A stretch of 64,000 bases of DNA from JAUILH01 sp964230215 (lineage in GTDB: Bacteria; Bacteroidota; Bacteroidia; Flavobacteriales_D; JAUILH01). Under the pieces are notes generated by a model that was given only the letters and a program-made list of their open reading frames with translations, ran no database searches and had not been told where the DNA came from. Where the stretch lies: the NCBI GenBank assembly GCA_964230215.1, contig CAXRGQ010000016.1, positions 248,001 through 312,000 of the forward strand. Direction: 5' to 3'. Positions 46,026 through 54,040 of this stretch are shown piece after piece; position 1 is the stretch's first letter, and every line of letters begins with the position of its first letter. A program made the position numbers and the translations under genes.

Positions 46026-48020
46026 ATGTACAGACTCCTGCTCCTAATAATATTCCTTGCTTCTGTTAATCTCAGGGCTCAAATTGAATTTGATAAAATC
46101 ATCCATGATCATGGTGTGATAAGGGAAAATGGAGATAAGGTACAAGCCGATTTCATCGCGAAAAACACGAGTAGCAGTAATGTAGAATTAATGACGGTTC
46201 AGCCAACGTGTGGATGTACACTTGGTAAATTCACAAAAAAGATTATTCCGCCGAATGACTCTAGTATAATATCTCTCGTTTACGACCCTAAAGATCGTCC
46301 AGGGCAGTTTTTTAAGCCTGCTGAAATCACCTTTTCACAGGGTGGTAAAACCATCAGGCGAACTATTGCCGTTAAAGGATTCACGCTAGGTGAAGACACT
46401 CAGTTAGGCCAGAAAACAGAGACTAATTATCACATTGAAATTGCACCCTTTACGTTTAACCTTGACTATGCGGACAATTGGGTTATTAAAGATCAATCGA
46501 GATACAATGAACTGCTTAATGACTTCACCTTTATAATTGACCAGCATAATTTTGTTACCATCGTTTTGGACGTTCACTACCGTGAGAAAATCGACACTAA
46601 TCTTGTTTTAAAAGGACTGGAAAAATTTAAAACCAAGGTGTACAACGACTTCAAATTACGCGCCTACCCCTCCAAAAACATTGGCTTTAAAGTAAACCTG
46701 CTTGAAGATCTAGATCTGGATAACAACTATGACGCAAGGGTTGAAATGTATTCGAAACGCTTTACCAACCATAAGCTAGAAAGCTCAATTATAAGAGACA
46801 CAACACGGGATGAGGGCAATGTGGAGTCCGTTGACTACTCTGAAAGACTGATGCATTATATTGACATAAGCGGAAAACAGAAAATACACAAATCACCCAA
46901 CTACGATCAGTTTATTAATAGATGCAGACGAAATGCTATACAGCAACACGCAATTTATCTGGGTGCAGTCATCTATAATCAAACAAATGCTAAGAGCAAG
47001 TTCATAGATAAACAGATTAAAAAGGTGCGCAAGGAATTAATAAAACAGGGCATTCCAGATGATATTATTAAAATAATTCAATTTGATACCGTGGATCTTG
47101 ACACTAACAATTTAAGAATAGGCGAATTTCTGCCGCCCTACAACGATAGTCTTGACATCCCGTCAAAAATAGATACAATAAACATCTTTCAACATTCCAA
47201 TTCGAACGATAATTTAAACGTTCAAAAACTGCCTTCTTACTTCCAGCAGATAAAGGGAACAATCACACGCGTTGATACGAGCAACAAGTTTTTTATTAGC
47301 ATGATGGACAACATTATCACTCAAATAAAAAACGGTACGCCTATCCAGTTTGTGATGGAGAGTAGCGCATCCAAGGCGCCAGCAAATCTTGCAGATGTAG
47401 GCAATGTTTATGTGGCTAGGTTGCGGGCAAAAGAATCGGTTGAGATAGTGAATACCTACTTAAAATCACGTGGAATTAAGGATAAAGATATCGAGTGGAA
47501 AGAGGTTATTCCTTTAGTCTCTGGACCCGAATATGATTTACAAAAGTACCTGCCGCAGTATTACTATTACTTTCAGTACCTCAAAATCATTCCGATTTAT
47601 AAGAATGATTACAAAGACCATTTCATTTCTCCTTACAAACTTAACTTCAGTTCAAACAGCACAGAAATACTTGAACATTCTGCACAGTTTCAACATTTTC
47701 TTGACCATTTAACAAGACGAATAATGGAGAAAGGATATGTTAAGTTAATTATCGAATCAAGTACATCTAGAGTGCCTCCAGGCAGAGAGTTTGGACTTAA
47801 CCATCATCTTGCTTATCACAGAGCACAAATGGCGAAAAACATGATTTACGAGGGTATAAAAGAACGTGGATTTAATCCATCCAAGGTAGTGTTTACAGAA
47901 GAACGATTTTTAGAGCAGGGCCCAGATTTCGATAAACAGAAAGACAAAGGAAGCGACGAGAAATACATGCCCTTCCAGTACATAAAAATCCTTCCAACAG
48001 AGAATATTACCGAAAATTAA
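46026..48020 (+). CDS. DUF1573 protein with repeated variant OmpA-like domains
   Basis: Exported protein of 664 residues. After a signal peptide, about 20-125 is a DUF1573-type Ig domain with VQPTCGCTLGKF and a FDKIIHDHGVIRENG start. Two recognisable C-terminal modules (about 410-525 and 535-655) each hold an E-S-S-x-S-K/R-x-P motif, a RAxxxKxxx helix and a GP..Y..YFQYLKI or PFQYIKI closing strand. These match the C-terminal block of the PorE-like gene at 15696. They look like OmpA folds without the peptidoglycan-binding aspartate. The DUF1573 N-terminus plus repeated OmpA-like ends suggests a structural envelope protein. The ATG at 46026 gives the signal peptide; the frame reaches back into DUF819. 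Confidence 0.72.
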   Translation: MYRLLLLIIFLASVNLRAQIEFDKIIHDHGVIRENGDKVQADFIAKNTSSSNVELMTVQPTCGCTLGKFTKKIIPPNDSSIISLVYDPKDRPGQFFKPAEITFSQGGKTIRRTIAVKGFTLGEDTQLGQKTETNYHIEIAPFTFNLDYADNWVIKDQSRYNELLNDFTFIIDQHNFVTIVLDVHYREKIDTNLVLKGLEKFKTKVYNDFKLRAYPSKNIGFKVNLLEDLDLDNNYDARVEMYSKRFTNHKLESSIIRDTTRDEGNVESVDYSERLMHYIDISGKQKIHKSPNYDQFINRCRRNAIQQHAIYLGAVIYNQTNAKSKFIDKQIKKVRKELIKQGIPDDIIKIIQFDTVDLDTNNLRIGEFLPPYNDSLDIPSKIDTINIFQHSNSNDNLNVQKLPSYFQQIKGTITRVDTSNKFFISMMDNIITQIKNGTPIQFVMESSASKAPANLADVGNVYVARLRAKESVEIVNTYLKSRGIKDKDIEWKEVIPLVSGPEYDLQKYLPQYYYYFQYLKIIPIYKNDYKDHFISPYKLNFSSNSTEILEHSAQFQHFLDHLTRRIMEKGYVKLIIESSTSRVPPGREFGLNHHLAYHRAQMAKNMIYEGIKERGFNPSKVVFTEERFLEQGPDFDKQKDKGSDEKYMPFQYIKILPTENITEN

Positions 48021-48919
48021 TGAGAGTATTCTGGGATACGCCTTATTGCCTTGACTTACCAGAAGGACATAGATTTCCGATGGAAAAGTATAGTCTCATC
48101 CCTCAGCAATTACTCAGAGAAGGAATTATAGAGAACACGCAATTACGTGTTCCAACACCATGCGCTTGGGAGGACGCTTCACTCTGCCATGATGACGCCT
48201 ATCTATATAAGCTCAAACATCTTAAGTTGAGTAAGGCAGAACAAAGGCGTTCTGGTTTTCCGCTTAGTCAGGCGCTTATTGACAGAGAGTTGCTTATTGT
48301 TGGTGGTACAATGCAAGCAGTTGAATATGCGCTAAAAAACGGCATTGCTTATAACGTTGCAGGGGGAACGCATCATGCATATTCGGACAGGGCTGAAGGT
48401 TTCTGCCTATTAAACGATATCGCCATTTCTTCTATGTACGCCCTGAAAAATTTAGAGGTCAAAAAAGTATTGGTTGTGGATTTGGATGTACATCAAGGCA
48501 ACGGTACCGCTCAAATCTTTAGCGATAATGACAAAGTATTTACCTTCTCAATGCACGGCGCTCACAACTACCCATTAAAAAAAGAGCAAAGTGATTTAGA
48601 TCTTCCAATGCCAGATGATTGTAGCGACGATGAATACCTGAGTACTTTAAACAACATCTTACCTCAACTAATTTCTAAGACACGTCCTGACCTCATTCAC
48701 TATCAATGCGGGGTGGATGTATTAAAAAGTGATAAACTTGGAAGATTAGGCCTTAGTATAGAAGCTTGTAAAGAAAGGGATCAAATAGTCTTGTCGCTGA
48801 CCCACAATAAAGGGGTTCCAACCGTTTGCACAATGGGAGGTGGCTATTCTCCCGATATTAAAACTATTGTGAATGCACATGTTGAGACTTACAGAATCGG
48901 GGCCAACTTACACCTATAA
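48020..48919 (+). CDS. Histone deacetylase family (acetoin utilisation-like) metallohydrolase
   Basis: Zinc-dependent deacetylase of 299 residues. Active-site motifs are GTHHAYSDR with His118 and His119, and VDLDVHQGNGT with Asp154, Asp156 and His158, followed by a later GVDVLKSD and GGGYS. This is the short bacterial class related to AcuC or acetylpolyamine amidohydrolase; the substrate is probably a small acetylated amine or a lysine. It overlaps the preceding gene by one base (TAATG). Its stop abuts the convergent VanX-like gene's stop with no gap. Confidence 0.9.
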   Translation: MRVFWDTPYCLDLPEGHRFPMEKYSLIPQQLLREGIIENTQLRVPTPCAWEDASLCHDDAYLYKLKHLKLSKAEQRRSGFPLSQALIDRELLIVGGTMQAVEYALKNGIAYNVAGGTHHAYSDRAEGFCLLNDIAISSMYALKNLEVKKVLVVDLDVHQGNGTAQIFSDNDKVFTFSMHGAHNYPLKKEQSDLDLPMPDDCSDDEYLSTLNNILPQLISKTRPDLIHYQCGVDVLKSDKLGRLGLSIEACKERDQIVLSLTHNKGVPTVCTMGGGYSPDIKTIVNAHVETYRIGANLHL

Positions 48920-49714
48920 TTATTCAACGATTTTATATTTCTGGCGAGCACTATCGCGAGTGCAGCTGTTAAAGTGCCACCATTCGGTTTGAATATTGAA
49001 AAACCCAGCTCGTCCCATCACAGAGCGTAACAATCGTCTATTGTCTATATGTTTTTGTGTGATTTCACCTTTCGCTAAGAGCTCCTGCTCCTTCACTGGC
49101 CAGGCGTTAATGGAAGGATCATCAAAACCTGCTCCCATATCCAAAGGATCTCCATTTCCATCGATTATGCTCAAATCCACCGCTGCACCAAAATTATGGA
49201 TAGAACCGTATTTGGGATTCGAGACAAACTTCACTTTCTGGTTAATGGGCATATCCAATACATCCCACATTACTTGCTGCACCGAGCGTGGTCTAACAGC
49301 ATCATACACCACCAAACTTAAACTGGAATCTTTCTCCTTTAAAAAAGCTTGTGCCTTCGCTAATTTTTGCGCGACATCCTCTTGTAAATAGGCATTTTCT
49401 AGACCACCATACACATCTCGTCCAATAAAATTATCTTCTGTCGTGTAGGCTAAGCGAACTGCAATTGTGCTATCTACAGCTTGAATGTTTATCAATCCAG
49501 CATCTATCAATCGTTGTTCCAGAGTATCAATATGTAAGGACGTTTCCAAGACAGCCGAATCGTAGACTAGTTCGTTAGAAGAATCTGTGGGCATCTCCAC
49601 GGAAGCGGAATCCTTGGTCTCATTTTGTATTTGCTTAGATGCAGACGCATCCTCTTTTTTATTGCTTGAGCATGCTAAAAGGAACAAAATACATATGTAA
49701 GAAATACGATACAT
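48920..49714 (-). CDS. D-Ala-D-Ala dipeptidase, VanX/DdpX-like lipoprotein
   Basis: Lipoprotein of 264 residues (lipobox LLAC, Cys15), a linker to about 70, then an M15D dipeptidase domain. Zinc and catalytic motifs are SIHNFGAAVDLS (SxHxxGxAxD) and EWWHFN. The family cleaves D-Ala-D-Ala; here it is probably peptidoglycan recycling rather than vancomycin resistance, because vanA/H partners are absent. A 27-base gap separates it from the divergent ctlX. Confidence 0.88.
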   Translation of the reverse strand: MYRISYICILFLLACSSNKKEDASASKQIQNETKDSASVEMPTDSSNELVYDSAVLETSLHIDTLEQRLIDAGLINIQAVDSTIAVRLAYTTEDNFIGRDVYGGLENAYLQEDVAQKLAKAQAFLKEKDSSLSLVVYDAVRPRSVQQVMWDVLDMPINQKVKFVSNPKYGSIHNFGAAVDLSIIDGNGDPLDMGAGFDDPSINAWPVKEQELLAKGEITQKHIDNRRLLRSVMGRAGFFNIQTEWWHFNSCTRDSARQKYKIVE

Positions 49715-49741
49715 TTACGCTAAGAAACAAAAAATGATGGC

Positions 49742-50653
49742 ATGCAAGCACCAGAAAGCATTATAATGATTCGCCCAAAGCACTTTGGATTTAACCTGGA
49801 AACCTCATCTAGTAACGCTTTTCAGAATCAATCTGAAGACAAAGATGTGCTTGCAAAAGCCATTAGTGAGTTTGATGAAATGCTTACAACACTCCAGAAT
49901 GCTGGTATAGACTGTAAGGTGTTTGATGATAATGACGTGCCTGTAACGCCAGACTCCATTTTTCCGAATAATTGGTTCTCGACTCATAGAGACGGTCACT
50001 TAGTTATTTATCCTATGGCGACGAAAAATAGACAAGCAGAAATCCGGACAGATCTTATTGAATTCTTAAAAGCAAATTACCACGTTAAAGAGACGATAGA
50101 TTTAAGTCCATGCCATACCGAAGAAATTTATCTTGAAGGCACGGGAAGTATCGTCTTTGATCATATTACACGCACTGCCTATGCATGTGAATCTCCTCGA
50201 ACCAATGTAAAGCAGTTCACTCAGCTCTGCGCTAAACTGGGGTACTTGCCAATAAGTTTTTTAGCACAAGATTTACAGGGGCAAGCCATTTATCACACCA
50301 ATGTAATGTTATCAGTCGGCTCAGATATCGTTATCATTTGCAGCGACTCCATCAGTGATCCTGTTGAACGAAAAATGACACTTAAAGAGTTATCAAAGTC
50401 CAAAAAGCTTGTAATTGATGTCGACTTTAAAACCATGAATAATTTCGCGTGTAATGCTATAGAACTGAAAGCAAACACGGGAGAATCTGTATTAGCCATA
50501 AGCTCAAGAGCATGGGATGTAATGGACGCTGACCACAAGTTTAAAATAGAGCGGTATTTAAAAGTGCTACCTATCAGCATTCCTACAATTGAAAAAGTTG
50601 GTGGCGGGAGTGTGCGTTGCATGATAGCTGGGGTTCATTTTAAATCAAAATAA
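49742..50653 (+). CDS. ctlX: Citrulline utilisation hydrolase CtlX (arginine deiminase superfamily)
   Basis: Guanidino-group-modifying enzyme of 303 residues in the pentein fold. It opens with the CtlX-like stretch IIMIRPKHFGFN and includes PDSIFPNNWFSTH, the histidine motif YHTNVMLSVG and the terminal GGGSVRCMIAG with catalytic Cys293. In Bacteroidota the enzyme hydrolyses citrulline. No ornithine- or carbamate-handling genes lie beside it. The start is 27 bases from the divergent dipeptidase gene; the gap to the YajQ-like gene is 13 bases. Confidence 0.88.
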   Translation: MQAPESIIMIRPKHFGFNLETSSSNAFQNQSEDKDVLAKAISEFDEMLTTLQNAGIDCKVFDDNDVPVTPDSIFPNNWFSTHRDGHLVIYPMATKNRQAEIRTDLIEFLKANYHVKETIDLSPCHTEEIYLEGTGSIVFDHITRTAYACESPRTNVKQFTQLCAKLGYLPISFLAQDLQGQAIYHTNVMLSVGSDIVIICSDSISDPVERKMTLKELSKSKKLVIDVDFKTMNNFACNAIELKANTGESVLAISSRAWDVMDADHKFKIERYLKVLPISIPTIEKVGGGSVRCMIAGVHFKSK

Positions 50654-50666
50654 CTAACTTTAGACT

Positions 50667-51155
50667 ATGGCATCATTCGATATTGTAAGCAAAATTGACG
50701 TTCAAACTCTTGACAACGCAGTAAACTCAGCTAAAAGAGAGATAGAAACACGATATGACTTTAGAGGTTCTAATAGTACTATAGATTTGGATAAAAAATC
50801 AATGGTAATTCATATCACCACTGAGGACGATATGCGCATGGATAGCATTGAGAAAGTAATCATTGGTCGTTTTGTAAAGCAAAAATTAGATCCCTCTGCC
50901 CTGGATTTTGGGAAAGAACAATATGCCGCCGGAAAAAACATCAAGAAAGACATACTTGTCAAGCAAGGCATTGATAAAGAAAGTGCCAAGAAAATCGTTA
51001 AAACCATTAAGGATTTGAAGTTAAAAGTTCAGCCAAGTATTATGGATGATCAAGTCCGTGTAAACGGTAAAAAGATAGATGATCTACAGGCCTGCATTGC
51101 TGCTCTTAGAACTGCGGATGTTGGGATTCCTTTGCAGTTTGTGAATATGAAGTAG
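50667..51155 (+). CDS. yajQ: YajQ family nucleotide-binding protein
   Basis: Small cytosolic protein of 162 residues, the standard YajQ size, beginning MASFDIVSKIDVQTLDNAV and keeping TRYDFRGS and the VRVNGKKIDDLQ closing segment. YajQ proteins bind tRNA or nucleotides, and some bind cyclic di-GMP and act as transcriptional cofactors. It is probably co-transcribed with ctlX (13-base gap). A near-consensus -7, TAACTTTA, lies just upstream at 50655-50662. The stop is separated by one base from the convergent wHTH gene. Confidence 0.93.
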   Translation: MASFDIVSKIDVQTLDNAVNSAKREIETRYDFRGSNSTIDLDKKSMVIHITTEDDMRMDSIEKVIIGRFVKQKLDPSALDFGKEQYAAGKNIKKDILVKQGIDKESAKKIVKTIKDLKLKVQPSIMDDQVRVNGKKIDDLQACIAALRTADVGIPLQFVNMK

Positions 51156-51156
51156 T

Positions 51157-51447
51157 TTATTTCTTTACAATCTGTCTCAAAGCCTCCAAGTGCTCCCCAA
51201 ACGCCTTCTGTCCCTTTGATGTCAACGCATACTCCGTGCGTGGTCTTGCACCTGCAAACTTTCTTTTTTGCTTGAGCATCTTTTTATCTCGTAAGGCTTT
51301 AATGCGTCCTGCTAGCATACCGTCCGAAACGCCACACGCCTCTTTTAACTCGCTGTATGACTTCCACACATCTGGGTAGAGCGCATAAGCAATGCTCAAA
51401 CTCACCTTATTCTCAAAGGCTTTATTGTATTTAGAAAGTAGTTCCAA
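51157..51447 (-). CDS. Winged-helix DNA-binding protein (transcriptional regulator)
   Basis: Small regulator of 96 residues with a winged helix-turn-helix covering almost its whole length: a SYSELKEACGVSDGMLAGRIKAL recognition region (quoted in part: GVSDGMLAGRIKAL) and a beta-wing KRKFAGARPRTEYALTSKG. It resembles the one-domain HTH_34/PadR-like regulators that control small membrane-protein genes. The start is TTG at 51447; no ATG or GTG lies near the N-terminus. A 38-base palindrome with a -7 box inside covers its promoter. The upstream gene on the same strand is a 100-residue membrane protein 32 bases away, so the pair may form a regulator/effector unit. Confidence 0.85.
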   Translation of the reverse strand: MELLSKYNKAFENKVSLSIAYALYPDVWKSYSELKEACGVSDGMLAGRIKALRDKKMLKQKRKFAGARPRTEYALTSKGQKAFGEHLEALRQIVKK

Positions 51448-51451
51448 TTAA

Positions 51452-51489
51452 TAACTATTAAATTCAAAGTTAACTGAATTTAATAGTTA
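51452..51489. promoter_or_regulatory. 38-base operator-like palindrome over the wHTH promoter
   Basis: Perfect 15-base arms TAACTATTAAATTCA (51452-51466) and TGAATTTAATAGTTA (51475-51489) flank the 8-base spacer AAGTTAAC. The minus-strand -7 box TAACTTTG (51465-51472) falls between the arms, and the start codon is 17 bases further. The right arm covers the last 10 bases of the upstream gene. It suits binding of the gene's own dimeric product. Confidence 0.6.
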
Positions 51490-51782
51490 GTGCATGCCGA
51501 AATGAATAAAATTACATTACACAACCAGACTAAACTGATGAGAAGTCCGAGAAGTCTCTGCCCCTTCATGCGTGTATATTGCTTGTGATCCGAATTGATA
51601 AAAAATGCAATACTCGGCAGCATTAGAAGAAATATAATACTTAAAATAAGTGATTTAAGAGGCGTATAGTTTATTATGGCATCATTATGAACAAACAATG
51701 ACACACCCAACAACATAAACGAATACACTGCTGGCAATACGCAGAAAAATCCAATTAATATTCTTGGTGAAAGTTGTCTCAT
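51480..51782 (-). CDS. Hypothetical small membrane protein
   Basis: Protein of 100 residues with three clear hydrophobic helices (about 8-30, 44-62 and 78-97) and no domain I recognise. A likely partner or target of the winged-helix gene 32 bases downstream on the same strand; such wHTH/three-helix pairs are frequent in Bacteroidota. An 8-base inverted repeat surrounds its start codon. Confidence 0.65.
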   Translation of the reverse strand: MRQLSPRILIGFFCVLPAVYSFMLLGVSLFVHNDAIINYTPLKSLILSIIFLLMLPSIAFFINSDHKQYTRMKGQRLLGLLISLVWLCNVILFISACTNY

Positions 51783-51806
51783 ACTATATTTTTAAAAGTA
51801 GTATGA
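51779..51806. repeat. Inverted repeat overlapping a start codon
   Basis: Arms TCATACTA (51779-51786) and TAGTATGA (51799-51806) with a 12-base AT-rich spacer. The minus-strand ATG at 51782 is inside the left arm. It could be an operator or an mRNA hairpin that hides the start. Confidence 0.4.
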
Positions 51807-51880
51807 AAACTAAAGTATATAAAATTCAAAGAGATACTCTAAGCATGAATTTTGATTATTAACCATGAAATGTTGAATAT

Positions 51881-52075
51881 CTACAAACTAGAAAGTAGCC
51901 ATGCCAATAATGCAATTAGCACAAGTGCCAGAAATACCTTTGGGTTTTTATACAAAGGTTTAGGACGTCTGGTCAAAGACTCGAACCTATGCGAGAGCTT
52001 ACCAAAATCCTTGTAGCGATTAATTGTTTCATCGCTTGGCTGAGTATTGTCCTTATTTAATTTATATTTTTTCAT
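51881..52075 (-). CDS. Small single-pass membrane protein coupled to a sigma factor (candidate mini anti-sigma)
   Basis: Protein of 64 residues: a charged, cytosolic N-terminal region (1-45) with a conserved-looking DFGKLSHRFESL helix, then one membrane helix (about 46-64). The start overlaps the sigma-factor stop by 4 bases (ATGA), so translation is coupled. Anti-sigma factors are usually encoded just downstream of ECF sigma genes, and many have a short cytosolic helix plus one membrane helix. This one is much shorter than FecR-type or zinc anti-sigma proteins and lacks their motifs, so the role is inference from position and shape. Confidence 0.6.
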   Translation of the reverse strand: MKKYKLNKDNTQPSDETINRYKDFGKLSHRFESLTRRPKPLYKNPKVFLALVLIALLAWLLSSL

Positions 52076-52626
52076 GCGCCCATTTCCTTTTTTAATTTAT
52101 CTAAGGCACGGTATGTTTTGATTTTGGCATTGCCTGCACTTATTCCCAAAATTACAGCCATTTCTTTAAATGAACACTTATCGAAAAATCTTAATTCAAT
52201 TAATCGCTGATCTGCTGCCTTTAATTTTGATAAGGCTTCAAGCATTCGCTCTATTTCAGTATCATCCGACTCGTTTATTTCAATTTCTCGCATTACAACG
52301 CTCGCATCATTCACCTGAATTTCTACAGTTTGTGTTTTCTTACTTGCCCTGTAATGCATATTAATCTCATTGATGGCAATTCGGTATAACCAAGATGAAA
52401 ACGGATAGCCCATGCATTTATAGCCAGGCAATTTGGTAAGTGCCTTCAAAAATATAGTCGAACATAACTCACCACTTAAATTTTCATCTGCAACACGCTT
52501 TAGAACAAATAAATATATCTGCTTAAAGTAGGCGTCATATAACAAGCCGAAGACTCTGTGGTCTTTCTGAGCTCGTTTTATGATACGCTCTTCTTCTTCT
52601 ATGCTATATTTTCTGTTACCTCCCAA
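52072..52626 (-). CDS. RNA polymerase sigma factor, sigma-70 ECF family
   Basis: Sigma factor of 184 residues with region 2 (about 25-95: FLKALTKLPGYKCMGYPFSSWLYRIAINE covers 2.1-2.4, quoted in part as PFSSWLYRIAINEINMHYR) and region 4 (about 125-180: ADQRLIELRFFDKCSFKEMA and the HTH AVILGISAGNAKIKTYRAL, given as two motifs). No region 1 or 3, so it is a group 4 factor. The predicted start is TTG at 52626 preceded by an AT-rich leader with no clear -7 box. It is divergent from the PD40-PKD operon across 64 bases, and its probable regulator is the coupled 64-residue protein. Confidence 0.9.
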   Translation of the reverse strand: MGGNRKYSIEEEERIIKRAQKDHRVFGLLYDAYFKQIYLFVLKRVADENLSGELCSTIFLKALTKLPGYKCMGYPFSSWLYRIAINEINMHYRASKKTQTVEIQVNDASVVMREIEINESDDTEIERMLEALSKLKAADQRLIELRFFDKCSFKEMAVILGISAGNAKIKTYRALDKLKKEMGA

Positions 52627-52690
52627 AGTCGCGTTTAACTATAAAATGCTTATATTTAAAAATGGTACACTTTTTTCTACATTAGTTGTA

Positions 52691-54040
52691 ATGAGTATAG
52701 TGCAAAGTAAAATATTATTCGTTCTCTATCTAGCGTGTCTGCCTCTTTTAACTTTTTCACAAGAGTATAAGTTAAGTGATCCCCTGTTTAAATCGGGGCA
52801 CTCGGATTTCTCGCCATGCTTCAGAAATGATCAATTGGTGTTTACATCTACCATGCCAACCCAATACAGCAAAAAGGAAGTGGCCAACATCTTCTATTAC
52901 AATGATGGAGAATTCGAATTAGTGTCTGAGAAGTTAAGCTCTAGTCTACATGACGGCCCGGCGAGTTTTAGCGCAGATGGAAATACTATTTGTTACTCGT
53001 CCAACCAAAATGGGGCGGTAAGTGAAAATCAAAAATTAAATATCGGTCTATACTTTAGTACTTATGTGGATGGTGAATGGACGGATCCAATAGAATTTAA
53101 GCACAACAGTCCCAATTTTAGTAATGCCTACCCTAGTCTGAGTGCTGACGGTAAAACATTAATTTTCTCCTCTACCAGACCTGGGGGATTTGGAGGGACT
53201 GATTTATATGTATCTTTCAAAGATGATAATGGCTGGTCTCAACCTCAAAACCTTGGTGGAAAAATCAATTCTGAACTAAACGAGTCATTCCCATTTCTGC
53301 ACAGCTCTGGCAGATTATACTTTTCATCTAATGCAGGAACACGTTACGGTGGTCTGGATATTTTTTATAGCGATTCGCTAAGCGATGGTTGGACGGTACC
53401 GGATCCCCTTCCAAGTCCATTAAATTCTAATGGAGACGATTTTGGGATTGTATTTGACGCTTCCCAAGCGAGTGGCTACATCAGTTCGTCGAGAAAGAAA
53501 GGCCGGGATATGATTTATCCCTTTACCCTACAAACACCGAAATCTAAAAAATGTGAATCTGTGGCATTTGAGCCCGAGACCATTACTTTCTTTGAAGCTG
53601 GTCCAGAGAGCGAGCGAGATATCACACATCTTAACTATATCTGGGAAATAAATAATGAAACATTCAATTCCCATGAGGTCGCCTATACCTTCAATCAACC
53701 TGGGTCTTTCCCCGTTAAGTTATACTTGCGCGACTCGCTTTTGAGAGACACCACATTGGTAGCGGAGTATGATCACGTGGTAAAACACAAATCGGATATT
53801 GAGATTTCATATCATTCATCTGCCTCAAATGACTATTTAATGATTGATAAAGTCCATTTATCGAATAATCAGAACTTAAACTACGTTTGGACAGTAAACG
53901 AAACAAATTATGTAGGCAGAAAATGTCCGCTTCCGAATGACAAAAATGCCAAAATAAAGCTGTATATTGCTAGTAATGATGAAAAGCTTTCCTATCGCTG
54001 CTATGAGATTTCTGCTTCTGACTTTGTTGGGAGTGAGTAG
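52691..54040 (+). CDS. PD40 repeat protein with C-terminal PKD-like domain
   Basis: Exported protein of 449 residues. The start is the ATG at 52691 with signal peptide ending LLTFSQ. A PD40 propeller covers about 30-300 (SADGNTICYSSNQNG, SADGKTLIFSSTRPGGFGGTD). A PKD-like beta domain follows at about 320-420 (NYIWEINNETFNSHEV, GSFPVKLYLRDS). The architecture matches Bacteroidota envelope or gliding-related proteins, but function is unknown. It is the first gene of an operon with the next two genes. It overlaps the next gene by 38 bases. Confidence 0.78.
   Translation: MSIVQSKILFVLYLACLPLLTFSQEYKLSDPLFKSGHSDFSPCFRNDQLVFTSTMPTQYSKKEVANIFYYNDGEFELVSEKLSSSLHDGPASFSADGNTICYSSNQNGAVSENQKLNIGLYFSTYVDGEWTDPIEFKHNSPNFSNAYPSLSADGKTLIFSSTRPGGFGGTDLYVSFKDDNGWSQPQNLGGKINSELNESFPFLHSSGRLYFSSNAGTRYGGLDIFYSDSLSDGWTVPDPLPSPLNSNGDDFGIVFDASQASGYISSSRKKGRDMIYPFTLQTPKSKKCESVAFEPETITFFEAGPESERDITHLNYIWEINNETFNSHEVAYTFNQPGSFPVKLYLRDSLLRDTTLVAEYDHVVKHKSDIEISYHSSASNDYLMIDKVHLSNNQNLNYVWTVNETNYVGRKCPLPNDKNAKIKLYIASNDEKLSYRCYEISASDFVGSE

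Noticed and set aside
48920..49714. VanX-like gene as a vancomycin-resistance determinant.
   Set aside because: vanH, vanA and vanRS partners are absent, and VanX-like lipoproteins are widespread in cell-wall recycling.
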